45,117 nt of DNA from positions 1-45,117 of the forward strand of contig CANQVN010000003.1 of NCBI GenBank assembly GCA_947627315.1. The letters run 5' to 3'. Origin of the DNA: an uncultured Clostridia bacterium. Lineage in GTDB: Bacteria > Bacillota > Clostridia > Oscillospirales > QAKW01. Both the position numbers and the translations under genes were made by a program. This document shows, piece by piece, positions 27,649 to 36,464 of the stretch. Numbering within the stretch: position 1 is the first letter of the stretch; every line of letters starts with the position of its first letter. The notes under the pieces are model-generated. The model was not told the DNA's origin. It saw only the letters and a list, made by a program, of their open reading frames with translations, and ran no database searches.

Positions 27649-28442
27649 TTCTGTGACAGATAATTATATAGTTCTCTTACATTTTTATATATATATGTAG
27701 GATCGAAATCAAACTCCTTAACATCGTCCAATGTCGACTCTCCGCTAAGCATAAGCATCGTATCAATTCCCGCATTGTATCCGCTGCGTATATCGGTATA
27801 CATTCTGTCTCCGAGAAGAATTGATTGGTCTTTTGTAAACTCGGTCTTTTCCACAGCAAGGTCTATCATTGTAGCTTCCGGTTTGCCGATAAACTTTGGG
27901 CGGCGCTTTGTGGCGTTATAAAGCATTTCGGACACCGAGCCGCAGTCAGGAACATAACCGTATTCCGTCGGACATACCCAGTCGGGATTAGTCGCTATAT
28001 AGTCAACGTCTCTGCCAAGCAAAATGCATGCGTCTTCCAGCTTTTGGAATGTAAGCTCGGTATCAAATCCCATAACAAGACATGTTATGTCATCTTCAAG
28101 CTTATCCGTAATATTCAGTCCATACAAAGCAAGCTCTTCTTTGAGAGAGTTTGTACCGAACACATATATTTTATCGTCGGCATTATGCTTTTGAAGGTAC
28201 AGACCCGTCGCCTGAGCAGACGTTGTAAAATCCGCCTTTGTCGCCTTTATGCCCATTTTGGTAAGCTTGTTTATGTACTTATCGACGCTTTTGGAGGAGT
28301 TGTTTGTCAAAAACATATATCTTCCGCCATTATCAACAACCCAGTTCAGAAAATCAAGTGTTCCGTCAAATATGCTGTCGCCGAGATAGATGGTGCCGTC
28401 CATATCCAACAAAAACAGTTTTTTATCGCGAAGTTCTACCAT
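27645..28442 (-). CDS. HAD-IIA phosphatase (NagD-like)
   Basis: A 265-residue HAD hydrolase. Motif I is FLLDMDGTIYLG, motif II is FLTNNSSKS, motif III includes the lysine in RPKFIGKPEATM, and motif IV is LLGDRMYTDIRSG. A type IIA cap lies in the middle. Homologues dephosphorylate small sugar phosphates or nucleotides. The ATG at 28442 has AGGAT 8 bases upstream; the longer in-frame start lies in the preceding gene. It is the last gene of the sigK unit, 4 bases after the GNAT-like gene. Confidence 0.9.
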   Translation of the reverse strand: MVELRDKKLFLLDMDGTIYLGDSIFDGTLDFLNWVVDNGGRYMFLTNNSSKSVDKYINKLTKMGIKATKADFTTSAQATGLYLQKHNADDKIYVFGTNSLKEELALYGLNITDKLEDDITCLVMGFDTELTFQKLEDACILLGRDVDYIATNPDWVCPTEYGYVPDCGSVSEMLYNATKRRPKFIGKPEATMIDLAVEKTEFTKDQSILLGDRMYTDIRSGYNAGIDTMLMLSGESTLDDVKEFDFDPTYIYKNVRELYNYLSQK

Positions 28443-28446
28443 TTTG

Positions 28447-28812
28447 TCAATCCTTTTCACAATTATTTCCGTAATTTTCAAGCTGCAAGACATAGCCGCC
28501 CTGCTGTCTTTCAAATCTTAATGCCTTTGCCGCGCGTTCATATTTTTCATTAAGAAAAACCTTCTTTACAGTTTTTACGTCGCAGGCGAACAGCAGCGTT
28601 TTCAGCAGACCGTCTACAAGCGAAAAATCATGTGTGATGTCCGAGATGAAATCTATACAGAGTGTGTCGCCGCTTATGTGATAGCGGACAAATTCCAGTA
28701 TATCATCGCCGTCAAAAACGGCGTAAAACATACCGTTTTTCTCTTGCAGACCAAAGTCGGCACAGATTTTTTCAATAACATTTGAGTCGGTTAGCTTAAG
28801 TATTTTTATCAT
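28447..28812 (-). CDS. Small GNAT-like protein of unknown function
   Basis: A 121-residue protein. The pattern of strands and helices (FYAVFDGDDILEFVRYHISGD..CIDFIS.., then VDGLLKTLLFACDVKTVKKVFL, ending ALRFERQQGGYVLQLENY) resembles a cut-down GNAT acetyltransferase. The acetyl-CoA loop is not clearly present, so activity is doubtful. It starts at the base after the sigK stop and ends 4 bases before the HAD start, so the three are probably translated together. Confidence 0.7.
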   Translation of the reverse strand: MIKILKLTDSNVIEKICADFGLQEKNGMFYAVFDGDDILEFVRYHISGDTLCIDFISDITHDFSLVDGLLKTLLFACDVKTVKKVFLNEKYERAAKALRFERQQGGYVLQLENYGNNCEKD

Positions 28813-29496
28813 TTAATTTCTTTCAAATTTCTCTTTCAGCCTGTCGATGGCTTTTTTCTCTATTCTTGAAACGTAGCTGCGGGAGATGCTCATCTTTTTG
28901 GCAACTTCCTTTTGCGTTATGCTCCTTGTGTTGAACAAGCCGTAACGCATCGTAATAATCATCTTTTCCCGCTCGGGCAGCTCGTTTATATATGAATACA
29001 GCTTTGCGGTGTTCATTTTAAGGTCGATACTGTCGGCAATATCGTCGTCCTGGCTTACAATATCCATAAAAGTCAGCGAGTTGCCGTCGTCATCGACGTC
29101 AATGGGGTCGTTAATGAAGGTCTCATTCTGCGTTTTGCGCTGGGAACGAAAATACATTAGTATCTCGTTTTCTATACAGCGCGCAGCATAAGTGGCAAGC
29201 TTGGTGCCTTTGGCAGACTTAAATGAAGTTACGCCCTTAATAAGCCCGATAGTGCCGATTGATATCAAATCGTCCTGCTCGGAGCTTGCGGCGTAGTATT
29301 TTTTAATAACATGCGCCACAAGTCTCAAATTGCGTTCTATAAGGATGTTTCTTGCCTGCTCGTCCCCGTTTTGCAGACGTTCAAGATAATACTGCTCCTC
29401 GCCGGGCGTCAGCGGCTTGGGAAAGGACGCGCCGTTTGAGATATACAGTATTAAAAACATAAAGTTATCAAACAAATTGCTCAGAATTTCAAACAT
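28813..29496 (-). CDS. sigK: Sporulation sigma factor K (pro-form)
   Basis: A 227-residue sigma-70-family factor for late mother-cell genes. The N-terminus has a hydrophobic pro-sequence (FMFLILYISNGASFPKPL) that SpoIVFB cuts in Bacillus. Region 2 is GDEQARNILIERNLRLVAHVIKKYY and LISIGTIGLIKGVTSF. Region 4 is the final helix-turn-helix (TQKEVAKKMSISRSYVSRIEKKA). The ATG at 29496 has GGTGAT 5 bases upstream. A possible sporulation -10 element CATATAAT (29519-29512, minus) lies just upstream. The gene is continuous: no skin-like insertion splits it. It sits behind lysC with a 55-base gap. Confidence 0.94.
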   Translation of the reverse strand: MFEILSNLFDNFMFLILYISNGASFPKPLTPGEEQYYLERLQNGDEQARNILIERNLRLVAHVIKKYYAASSEQDDLISIGTIGLIKGVTSFKSAKGTKLATYAARCIENEILMYFRSQRKTQNETFINDPIDVDDDGNSLTFMDIVSQDDDIADSIDLKMNTAKLYSYINELPEREKMIITMRYGLFNTRSITQKEVAKKMSISRSYVSRIEKKAIDRLKEKFERN

Positions 29497-29551
29497 ATAA
29501 TCACCGCTACAATTATATGCTTTGCCCTCTTTGCTGATAACCGATATTAAA

Positions 29552-30760
29552 TCAGTCTTGTATGAACTTGGAATGAATTGTGGACACCGCAAGGTCTGCC
29601 ATATTCTTGTCAATGAGAACTGAAATTTTTATTTCGCTTGTGGATATCATCTGGATGTTTATGTTAGCGTCATACAGAGCCTCAAACATCTTCGCGGCAA
29701 CGCCGGTGTTGTTTATCATGCCGGCGCCGACGATAGATACCTTGGCAACAGACGTGTCCGAAATGACCTCCGCCGCGCCAAACAAGCTCATATGGGCGTT
29801 TATCACCTCAAGCGCGGTATCAAGCGACGACAGAGTCGTTGTAAAGGAGATGTCTTTTTTAGAGCCGCGACCTACCGACTGTAGAATAATATCGACGTTT
29901 ACGCCTTTCTGCGCCAGCAGTGAAAACAGCTTAAAGGCAACACCGGGCTCGTTATCAACGCCTACTATGGATATCCTCGCCACATCGTTATCTTTTGTGA
30001 CGCCGCTTATTAACATTTTTTCCACCGAAATTCCTCCCCTGACTTCCGTTCCCTCAGCCCTTGTCAAGCTGGAAAGAACTTGTAATTTAACATTGTATTT
30101 TTTTGCCATTTCAACGCTTCTGTTATGAAGCACCTGAGCGCCGCAGGTTGCAAGCTCAAGCATCTCGTCATACGATATAACGGACAGCTTGCGCGCGTTT
30201 TTCACCTTGCGCGGGTCTGCCGAGTATACTCCGTCGACGTCTGTGTATATCTGGCATACGTCCGCCTTCAGCGCGGCGGCAAGAGCGACGGCGCTCGTAT
30301 CCGAGCCTCCCCTGCCCAGCGTCGTGATATCGTCGTACTTGTTTATCCCCTGGAAGCCCGCGACAATCACAATGTTATGCCTGTCAAGCTCACGCATAAG
30401 CCGCTCCGACTCAATGCGCTTTATCCGCGCCTCGCCGTAGGAGCTGTTTGTTATAATTCCGGCCTGCCAGCCGGTAAGAGATATTACGGGATATCCCCTG
30501 CCCTGAATTTCCATTGCAAGCAGCGACATTGAAATTTGCTCGCCTGTAGAAAGCAGCACGTCCATCTCGCGTTTGGAGGTTTTCGCGCCTATTTCCTTTG
30601 CCTTTTCGATAAGGTCGTCTGTCGTGTCGCCCTGAGCGGAAACAACGACTACGACATCATTTCCGGCTTTATAAGCATCGGTAACAATGTTTGCGACATT
30701 CCTGATACGCTCCGTATTGGCAACGGACGTTCCTCCGAATTTCTGAACTACAATTCCCAT
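29552..30760 (-). CDS. lysC: Aspartate kinase
   Basis: A 402-residue kinase that phosphorylates aspartate, the first step to lysine, threonine, methionine and diaminopimelate. KFGGTSVAN is the N-terminal phosphate motif, and GRGGSDTSAVALAAAL and YTDVDGVYSADPR complete the catalytic domain. Two ACT domains (about residues 260-402) should bind an end product. Its start lies directly after the hom stop. No lysine riboswitch is visible in front of the operon. Confidence 0.96.
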   Translation of the reverse strand: MGIVVQKFGGTSVANTERIRNVANIVTDAYKAGNDVVVVVSAQGDTTDDLIEKAKEIGAKTSKREMDVLLSTGEQISMSLLAMEIQGRGYPVISLTGWQAGIITNSSYGEARIKRIESERLMRELDRHNIVIVAGFQGINKYDDITTLGRGGSDTSAVALAAALKADVCQIYTDVDGVYSADPRKVKNARKLSVISYDEMLELATCGAQVLHNRSVEMAKKYNVKLQVLSSLTRAEGTEVRGGISVEKMLISGVTKDNDVARISIVGVDNEPGVAFKLFSLLAQKGVNVDIILQSVGRGSKKDISFTTTLSSLDTALEVINAHMSLFGAAEVISDTSVAKVSIVGAGMINNTGVAAKMFEALYDANINIQMISTSEIKISVLIDKNMADLAVSTIHSKFIQD

Positions 30761-32002
30761 CTACTTTTCACCATTTTCTATATTGTATACACGCAGCACC
30801 GAGGTTATCTTTAAGTGTGTTTTGCTTTCAAACTCAGCACGGCGGTTTGTAAACCCATACTCGTCCTGTACAGATGTTATAAACGCGGTCTTGCCGTCAT
30901 TTACAATATATTGCTTCATATCGGAAAGCGCTGATATATCGCTTTCGTTCACTGCGCCGCCCTCTACCGTGACAAAGCGGCGGCAGGGCATCTTTTTATA
31001 GTCAGCTACAAGGTCTTCACTTGAAACGTCCCAGAAAAAGTCGCCGTGATTTGTAAAGCGAGCCGCGCAGTCGATAACGTCGGCGACAACCGCGGAGGCG
31101 GTTGGCAGCTTGCCCGCGCCCCTGCCGTAGAAAAGAGAGGTTCCGACAGCATCACCTTCGACAAGAATGCCGTTGTAAACGTCTTCAATACCGGCAAGCG
31201 GCAGCGATTTTTCAACAAGAAAGGGAGCGACCATTATAAAAATCGTACCGTCTGAGTTTTTCTTGGCTGTCCCGAGCAGCTTTACGGCGTAGCCCAAAGC
31301 GTCCGCAAAACGGATATCCTCCAGCTTTATCCCGGTAATTCCCTCGGTATGAATCTTGTCCGGCGCGACGTGGGAGCCGTATGAAAGAGACGCCAAAATG
31401 GCGATTTTACGGCAGGAATCAATCCCCTCGATATCCGCCGCGGGGTTTGCCTCGGCATAGCCAAGCTGCTGTGCCGTTTTAAGAGCCTGCTCAAAGGAAT
31501 AGCCTTCCTTCACCATTTTTGTAAGTATGAAATTCGTCGTACCATTGAGAATACCGGTGATAGACTCTATCCTGTTTGCCGCAAGGCACCGATTAAGCGG
31601 ACGGATTACGGGTATCCCTCCGCCGACAGACGCCTCGAATAAAAAGAATTTGTTCTTTTCTTTGGCTATTTTCAAAAGCTCGTCGCCCTTTACCGAGACA
31701 AGCTCCTTATTTGACGTAACGACGTTTTTACCTGCAAGAAGCGAGCTTTTCACAAAACTGTATGAGGGTTCAAGCCCGCCTATAACCTCAACGGCCACCT
31801 CAATCTCGGGATCGTTTAATATTACGTTAAAGTCTTTGGTAAAAAGCTTCGCGTACGGCAAATCATCAAAGTCCCTGATATCCAGTATATACTTAATCTC
31901 AACTTTTGTTCCCGCTTTTTTGCTTATAATATCGGAGTTTTTGTTGATAAGCTCAACAACGCCGCTGCCGACGACACCATGCCCCAATACTGCAATTTTC
32001 AT
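30761..32002 (-). CDS. hom: Homoserine dehydrogenase
   Basis: A 413-residue NAD(P)-dependent enzyme that turns aspartate semialdehyde into homoserine. The Rossmann motif is VLGHGVVGSGV at residues 5-15; the catalytic region includes GILNGTTNFIL and EANPAADIEGIDSCRKIAILA. The C-terminal ~80 residues look like an ACT domain. The ATG at 32002 has AAAGGAA 7-8 bases upstream. It lies between pheB and lysC in one operon. Confidence 0.96.
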   Translation of the reverse strand: MKIAVLGHGVVGSGVVELINKNSDIISKKAGTKVEIKYILDIRDFDDLPYAKLFTKDFNVILNDPEIEVAVEVIGGLEPSYSFVKSSLLAGKNVVTSNKELVSVKGDELLKIAKEKNKFFLFEASVGGGIPVIRPLNRCLAANRIESITGILNGTTNFILTKMVKEGYSFEQALKTAQQLGYAEANPAADIEGIDSCRKIAILASLSYGSHVAPDKIHTEGITGIKLEDIRFADALGYAVKLLGTAKKNSDGTIFIMVAPFLVEKSLPLAGIEDVYNGILVEGDAVGTSLFYGRGAGKLPTASAVVADVIDCAARFTNHGDFFWDVSSEDLVADYKKMPCRRFVTVEGGAVNESDISALSDMKQYIVNDGKTAFITSVQDEYGFTNRRAEFESKTHLKITSVLRVYNIENGEK

Positions 32003-32015
32003 TATTAAATTCCTT

Positions 32016-32453
32016 TCAGTTTTTTGATATAACGTCCGCTTTAAGCACACCGTCCATTTCAGATACCGCCGCCACAAGCTCGTCTGTACTGCATGTAAGC
32101 TCTTTTGTAGACAGAGAAACCGTCGCCGGAGCAATATCGTCAAACGGTATATTTTGATTTATGGTGAGAATACTCGCGCCGAAATTTGATAATAATGTTA
32201 ATAGGTTGGAAAGTACGCCCTTTCTGTCACTCAGTATGAAATTCATCGTCAGGATGGTTTCCTCTCCCTTTTCGACATAAACGGAAACACAATCCTTGTA
32301 CTTATAAAACGCACTTCGCGAAATTCCCGCTCGTCGCGTTGCTTCATTTACTGTTTTACACTCTCCGGTATACAGCAAACGCTTGACGTATACCACTTTT
32401 TCAAACACAGACGGAAGCACGTTTTTGTTTATTATATAGTATTTTTCATCCAT
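32016..32453 (-). CDS. pheB: UPF0735 ACT-domain protein PheB
   Basis: A 145-residue protein. The N-terminal helix-turn-helix-like part (CKTVNEATRRAGISRSAFYKYKD) is joined to an ACT domain (ILSDRKGVLSNLLTLLSNFGASILTINQNIP). Homologues lie upstream of hom in many Firmicutes and are thought to sense an amino acid; B. subtilis PheB is of similar size. It is first in the pheB-hom-lysC operon. The ATG at 32453 is chosen because of AGGTGT about 5 bases upstream. Confidence 0.9.
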   Translation of the reverse strand: MDEKYYIINKNVLPSVFEKVVYVKRLLYTGECKTVNEATRRAGISRSAFYKYKDCVSVYVEKGEETILTMNFILSDRKGVLSNLLTLLSNFGASILTINQNIPFDDIAPATVSLSTKELTCSTDELVAAVSEMDGVLKADVISKN

Positions 32454-32509
32454 ACCTACACCTGCTAAGCTGTATTTAAGCAACAGACAAATGTATTCAC
32501 ACGATGAAC

Positions 32510-32538
32510 ATAATACCATAAGCAAATAGATTTATCAA
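32510..32538 (-). promoter_or_regulatory. Sigma-A promoter of pheB-hom-lysC
   Basis: On the minus strand TTGATA (32538-32533) and TATTAT (32515-32510) with a 17-bp spacer, 56 bases before pheB. Confidence 0.75.
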
Positions 32539-32579
32539 GTATTTTTTCAATTTTAATCATATTTCGGTAAACTTTATAT

Positions 32580-33662
32580 ATGAACTATAATTCTGACAAC
32601 AAAAAGATAAATTTTATCATCAATATTGTATATATACTGCTGGTGATTTTTTTGGCATACGGGGCGGCAAGGTATGCGCTGCCGCTGTTTTTACCGTTTG
32701 TCGCCGCTTTTTTATTAAGTCTTGCGGCAGAGCCGTTCATTCTTTTTTTGACAAAAAAGCTAAAGGTAAAGCGCGCCGCCGCGGCGGGAATTTCAATCAC
32801 TCTGCTGATAATACTTCTCGTCTGCCTCGTTGTATTGCTCTCAATGACAGTTATGTCGGGAGCAAAGCAGCTTTACAACAGTATCCCACGCTTTATCGAA
32901 CAAATTCGCGGATATTTTGACAGCCTTGAAGCAAAAAGCGACAATGCAATAATCACGCCGTTTGAAAAGCTGACGCTGCGGGCTTTTGACTATATACGAA
33001 GCATCGACGTAATTATGCTTTTAAGCGGTAAATTCGGCTCGGCGGCGCTTAATTCCTTTTCGGGAATAATGATGTCAATACCATACATGCTGATGTCGCT
33101 TTTGGTGACGCTCGTATCCTCTGTTTTTATATCCGCGTCCTTTCCTGAAATAAAGGAGTTTATCCTGCTCCAGTTCAGCGACAAAAACAGGAGCTTTATT
33201 ATAGCGGCAAAACAGAGCGCGGCATGTGTTTTCAAAAAATACGTCAAGTCCTACGCCGTGCTGATGCTTATTACCTTCTCGGAGCTTACGCTGTTTTTTG
33301 TAATATTTGACATAAAGCCCGCCGCGGCAATTGCTCTTGCGATATCCGCAGTGGACATATTGCCTGTTTTGGGCGTCGGCACGGTCATGCTGCCCTGGGC
33401 GCTCATAAGCTTTCTTGCAGGGAAAACGACATTCGGGCTGATACTGCTGTCGATTTACGCGGTAATTACGGTCGTGCGGCAGATAATAGAACCGAAAATT
33501 GTCGGCGAAAACATCGGTCTGCACCCGATAGTCACTCTAATTTCGATTTATATCGGTCTGAAGCTGCTCGGCATACTCGGAATATTTATACTGCCGATAA
33601 CGATTATCATACTGAGGGATTTACAGAAAAAAGGATTTGTCAGCATCTGGCGTGAAAAATAG
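32580..33662 (+). CDS. ytvI: Sporulation integral membrane protein YtvI-like (AI-2E family)
   Basis: A 360-residue membrane protein of the AI-2E exporter/YtvI family, with about seven transmembrane helices and a mid-protein extracytosolic segment. The C-terminal ISAVDILPVLGVGTVMLPWAL and IIEPKIVGENIGLHPIVTLISIYIGLKLLGILG are the family's signature region. YtvI is a mother-cell protein of sporulation in Bacillus; the transport role is unproven. The ribosome site is weak and no clear sigma-A promoter is visible, which fits sporulation control. Divergent from pheB. Confidence 0.87.
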   Translation: MNYNSDNKKINFIINIVYILLVIFLAYGAARYALPLFLPFVAAFLLSLAAEPFILFLTKKLKVKRAAAAGISITLLIILLVCLVVLLSMTVMSGAKQLYNSIPRFIEQIRGYFDSLEAKSDNAIITPFEKLTLRAFDYIRSIDVIMLLSGKFGSAALNSFSGIMMSIPYMLMSLLVTLVSSVFISASFPEIKEFILLQFSDKNRSFIIAAKQSAACVFKKYVKSYAVLMLITFSELTLFFVIFDIKPAAAIALAISAVDILPVLGVGTVMLPWALISFLAGKTTFGLILLSIYAVITVVRQIIEPKIVGENIGLHPIVTLISIYIGLKLLGILGIFILPITIIILRDLQKKGFVSIWREK

Positions 33663-33665
33663 CTG

Positions 33666-33694
33666 TTGACAAGCACGCTGATATCGCTTATAAT
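33666..33694 (+). promoter_or_regulatory. Sigma-A promoter of folT
   Basis: TTGACA (33666-33671) and TATAAT (33689-33694) with a 17-bp spacer, directly after the ytvI stop. Confidence 0.88.
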
Positions 33695-33701
33695 CTTATT
33701 C

Positions 33702-33798
33702 ACAGAGTAGAAATGCACGCGTTAAGTGTTTGGCGGACGGGGAGTTGCCGCCGAAACGAAAAGACAGGTCTTGCGATGTGCATTTCGCATCCCGCTGT
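33702..33798 (+). promoter_or_regulatory. Tetrahydrofolate (THF) riboswitch
   Basis: The aptamer has the class consensus in order: GAGTAGA, GCGTTAAGTG, GGGGAGTTG, ACGAA, a small GAC/GTC hairpin, GCGATG, and GCATCCCGCTGT closing P1 against ACAG at 33702. The J3/2 and P3-loop sequences keep the folate-contacting residues of the consensus. Confidence 0.95.
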
Positions 33799-33816
33799 TG
33801 AATTTATATCGAATTT

Positions 33817-33855
33817 AACCTCCTTATAAATTTCAGCAGTAAATTTAAGGAGGTT
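33817..33855 (+). promoter_or_regulatory. Ribosome-site sequestering stem of folT
   Basis: AACCTCCTT (33817-33825) pairs with AAGGAGGTT (33847-33855), which is the folT ribosome site. The stem is extended by AAATTT/AAATTT. When folded it blocks translation, so the riboswitch probably acts on translation initiation. A short T run after the stem leaves termination possible. Confidence 0.8.
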
Positions 33856-33860
33856 TTATT

Positions 33861-34415
33861 ATGCCCAAAAAAAATCCCGTACTCAGCTACATTACAGCCC
33901 CGTTTGTCGCCTTGAAAGACACCTACAACTTAGTATTATGCGCGCTGCTGATGGCAATTTCCATTGCGATTTCATCCGTGTCGTTTTACATAATGCCGGA
34001 GCTTAAAATAAGCTTTACCTTCCTTGCTATCGCGATAATAGGGATGAGATACGGTCCGCTTATCGCGGGCGTTGTTTCCGCAATGACGGATGTCTTCCAG
34101 TTTCTTTTACACCCTGTAGGTCCGTTTCAGCCGCTTTTAACGCTTACGGCGCTGCTGACGGGAATTGTTTACGGAATTTTTCTGTACAAAGATAAAAGAT
34201 CGCTGTGGAGAATTATTGTCTCGCGAGTTATAATTTACGCTTTTATAAGCTCGCTTCTCAACAGCTATTTTGTATCTAAACTTTACGGCAAGGTCTTTTT
34301 AGAGTTTTTTGTGACAAGGCTTATAAAAAACACGATTTTACTGCCCTTTGAGATAGCCCTTACCATTTTGGTTCTCGAGGCGTTTTGCACCGTTGAGAAA
34401 AAAATCAGGCGTTAA
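33861..34415 (+). CDS. folT: Folate ECF transporter S component
   Basis: A 184-residue membrane protein with about six hydrophobic helices. It binds folate and docks with shared EcfAA'T, which are not in this window. The family pattern is visible in NLVLCALLMAISIAISSVSFYIMPELKISFTFLAIAIIGMRYGPLIAGVVSAMTDVFQFLLHP (key residues R, G and D of the MRYGP...TD segment). The THF riboswitch upstream supports the substrate. Its stop overlaps the convergent GME gene by 4 bases. Confidence 0.95.
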   Translation: MPKKNPVLSYITAPFVALKDTYNLVLCALLMAISIAISSVSFYIMPELKISFTFLAIAIIGMRYGPLIAGVVSAMTDVFQFLLHPVGPFQPLLTLTALLTGIVYGIFLYKDKRSLWRIIVSRVIIYAFISSLLNSYFVSKLYGKVFLEFFVTRLIKNTILLPFEIALTILVLEAFCTVEKKIRR

Positions 34416-35095
34416 GCAGGCAGTATCGAGCCGTTGTCGCATAGTGCTCTGTCTGTGTAGTATACAGGCTCGATTTTTTCACATTCAAGGATTTTCAAAA
34501 GCTCGTCTATACAGGCGAGCTTTTCTATATTTCCGTTGAAAAAAAGCAGATTGTTGTCTATAAGCCCCGTACAGCCGCCCCAAAAGCCGTTTTTATACCC
34601 GGGCAAGGCTATTTCATCGGCGGGCATATAATAAGCACGAAGCCCGTTTTTACGCGCCGCAGTGAGAATAGAGCTGTCGGAGCTTATAAGAGCTAAGTCG
34701 TTTAACACGCAAATGTTACATTTTGTATAACCCTGTTTTACCGGTACGGCAACAATGTTTTCGGGCAGAGTCACATTCGTTTTTGGCGGGACAAAGCAGA
34801 ACCTTCCGATAAAGGTTAAATTCAGTATACAATCGTTCGGATAGGGCGGCGTCGGCTCGCCGGCGGGTATCAGCTCATAATCGGGAAGTGCGGCGTTGTA
34901 ATACTCAAGCGCGCTGCTGCATACATACGCCTTTTTCCGCCCGCAAATACAAATCTGCATATCGGGGTGGGTCGCGGTGCAGTCGGAAATATTCGGCAAA
35001 ACCGTGCTGAAAATAGTCTGAAAACCAAGCTCATTTAAAAGCTCTAATGCAGGCTTGTCTATACGCCTGTCAACAATGACGCGTTTATTTTTCAT
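34412..35095 (-). CDS. GME-fold protein (DUF6873-like), function unknown
   Basis: A 227-residue protein that resembles the DUF6873 group of the guanidino-modifying-enzyme fold (arginine deiminase/dimethylarginase relatives). Visible blocks are VIVDRRIDKPALELLNELG, ATHPDMQICI, QGYTKCNICVL, FWGGCTGLIDN and NGNIEKL. GGC in the FWGGCTGLID block may carry a catalytic cysteine, but activity is unproven. It overlaps radA by 11 bases and is the last gene of the hslO-cwlD-radA unit. The family name is from memory and not verified. Confidence 0.75.
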   Translation of the reverse strand: MKNKRVIVDRRIDKPALELLNELGFQTIFSTVLPNISDCTATHPDMQICICGRKKAYVCSSALEYYNAALPDYELIPAGEPTPPYPNDCILNLTFIGRFCFVPPKTNVTLPENIVAVPVKQGYTKCNICVLNDLALISSDSSILTAARKNGLRAYYMPADEIALPGYKNGFWGGCTGLIDNNLLFFNGNIEKLACIDELLKILECEKIEPVYYTDRALCDNGSILPA

Positions 35096-36464
35096 TTTCC
35101 AGACCGTTTTTCACCTTGTAGATAGCCTGACTTACCGATGCGACCTTTATTACCTTGATACCGTCAAAGCTGCGCGTCAGCTTGTTTCGCGACGGTATCA
35201 TAATATATCTGAATCCAAGCCGCTGTGCTTCCGAAATGCGCTGCTCGACATAGGAGACAGCCCGCACCTCGCCGGAAAGCCCCACCTCACCTACCGCGAT
35301 AAGCTCGGAGGGCATCTCAAAATCAGCCATAGCCGAGGCGACCGCCAGCGTTATCGACAAATCGACGCTGTTGTCCGTAAGCCTGAAGCCGCCCACAACA
35401 TTAATATAAGCGTCCATCGAAAAAAGAGAGTAATTCGCCCGCTGCTCCAAAACCGCCAAAAGCAGCACGACTCTGTTGTAATCCACGCCGGACGCCATAC
35501 GGCGCGGAGCGGGATAGCTTGTTTTGGTGACAAGCGCCTGAACCTCGGCAAGCAGTGGACGCGTACCCTCCATAACGCAGGTGACGCAGGTGCCGGGAAC
35601 GTCCTTCGGTCTCCCGTCCAAAAACATTTTTGAAGGATTGTCAATCTCGACAAGCCCCTTTGAACTCATATCAAACACCGCGATTTCATTTGTCGAACCA
35701 AAGCGGTTTTTAATACTGCGAAGTATGCGAAAGCTGAGGTTTTTATCACCCTCAAAATACAAAACGGTATCCACCATATGCTCTAAAATCTTAGGTCCCG
35801 CAAGAGAGCCCTCTTTTGTTACATGACCTATTATAAAAACCGTTATACCGTTTTCCTTTGCAAGGCGCATGAGCATCCCCGTCGCCTCTTTTATCTGCGA
35901 CAGACTGCCGGCTCCCGAGCCTACGCTGCCGCAGGTCATAGTCTGAATGGAATCGACGATAAGCACGTCGGGCGGGTTTGAGGTACACAGCGCCACAATG
36001 CTTTCCATATTTGTTTCGGATATAAGCATCAGCCTGTCGCTGCTCACGCCCAGCCTGTCGGCGCGAAGCTTTATCTGACTTTTCGACTCCTCGCCCGAGA
36101 CATAATAGCATGTCCGCTCCCTGCAAAAGCTGTCGCAAATCTGCAAAAGAAGAGTGGACTTGCCTATGCCCGGGTCGCCGCCGACAAGAGTGAGAGAGCC
36201 TAACACCGCGCCGCCGCCGAGGACTCTGTCAAGCTCCGCCATACCTGTTGAAAAGCGGATTTCGGTGGAAATATCGACGGAATTTATGGGAACGGGCTTT
36301 ATCGAATTTATAGGGGTTGTCGGCGTCTTGCCAAAGCTCGGCAAAGCTACCGTCTGCTCGACCAAAGTGTTCCACTCGCCGCAGGCATAGCATTTTCCGA
36401 CCCACTTTGCAGTTTCGTTTCCGCAGTTTGAGCAGACAAAAACGGTTTTTGATTTAGTTGCCAT
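35085..36464 (-). CDS. radA: DNA repair protein RadA
   Basis: A 459-residue RecA-like branch-migration ATPase. The N-terminal zinc finger is CSNCGNETAKWVGKCYACGEW. Walker A is GGDPGIGKSTLLLQ and the RadA-specific motif is KNRFGSTNEIAVF. The C-terminal Lon-like domain (about residues 300-459) includes GEVGLSGEVRAV. It overlaps both neighbours by 11 bases. The usual disA neighbour is absent. Confidence 0.96.
   Translation of the reverse strand: MATKSKTVFVCSNCGNETAKWVGKCYACGEWNTLVEQTVALPSFGKTPTTPINSIKPVPINSVDISTEIRFSTGMAELDRVLGGGAVLGSLTLVGGDPGIGKSTLLLQICDSFCRERTCYYVSGEESKSQIKLRADRLGVSSDRLMLISETNMESIVALCTSNPPDVLIVDSIQTMTCGSVGSGAGSLSQIKEATGMLMRLAKENGITVFIIGHVTKEGSLAGPKILEHMVDTVLYFEGDKNLSFRILRSIKNRFGSTNEIAVFDMSSKGLVEIDNPSKMFLDGRPKDVPGTCVTCVMEGTRPLLAEVQALVTKTSYPAPRRMASGVDYNRVVLLLAVLEQRANYSLFSMDAYINVVGGFRLTDNSVDLSITLAVASAMADFEMPSELIAVGEVGLSGEVRAVSYVEQRISEAQRLGFRYIMIPSRNKLTRSFDGIKVIKVASVSQAIYKVKNGLENEK

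Noticed and set aside
27825-28553. A 242-codon plus-strand frame opposite the HAD gene
   Set aside because: The HAD motifs on the minus strand are complete and this frame has no recognisable content.
29497-32540. Lysine riboswitch in front of lysC or the pheB operon
   Set aside because: The leader before pheB is only about 50 bases and the lysC and hom genes are directly joined, so there is no room for one.
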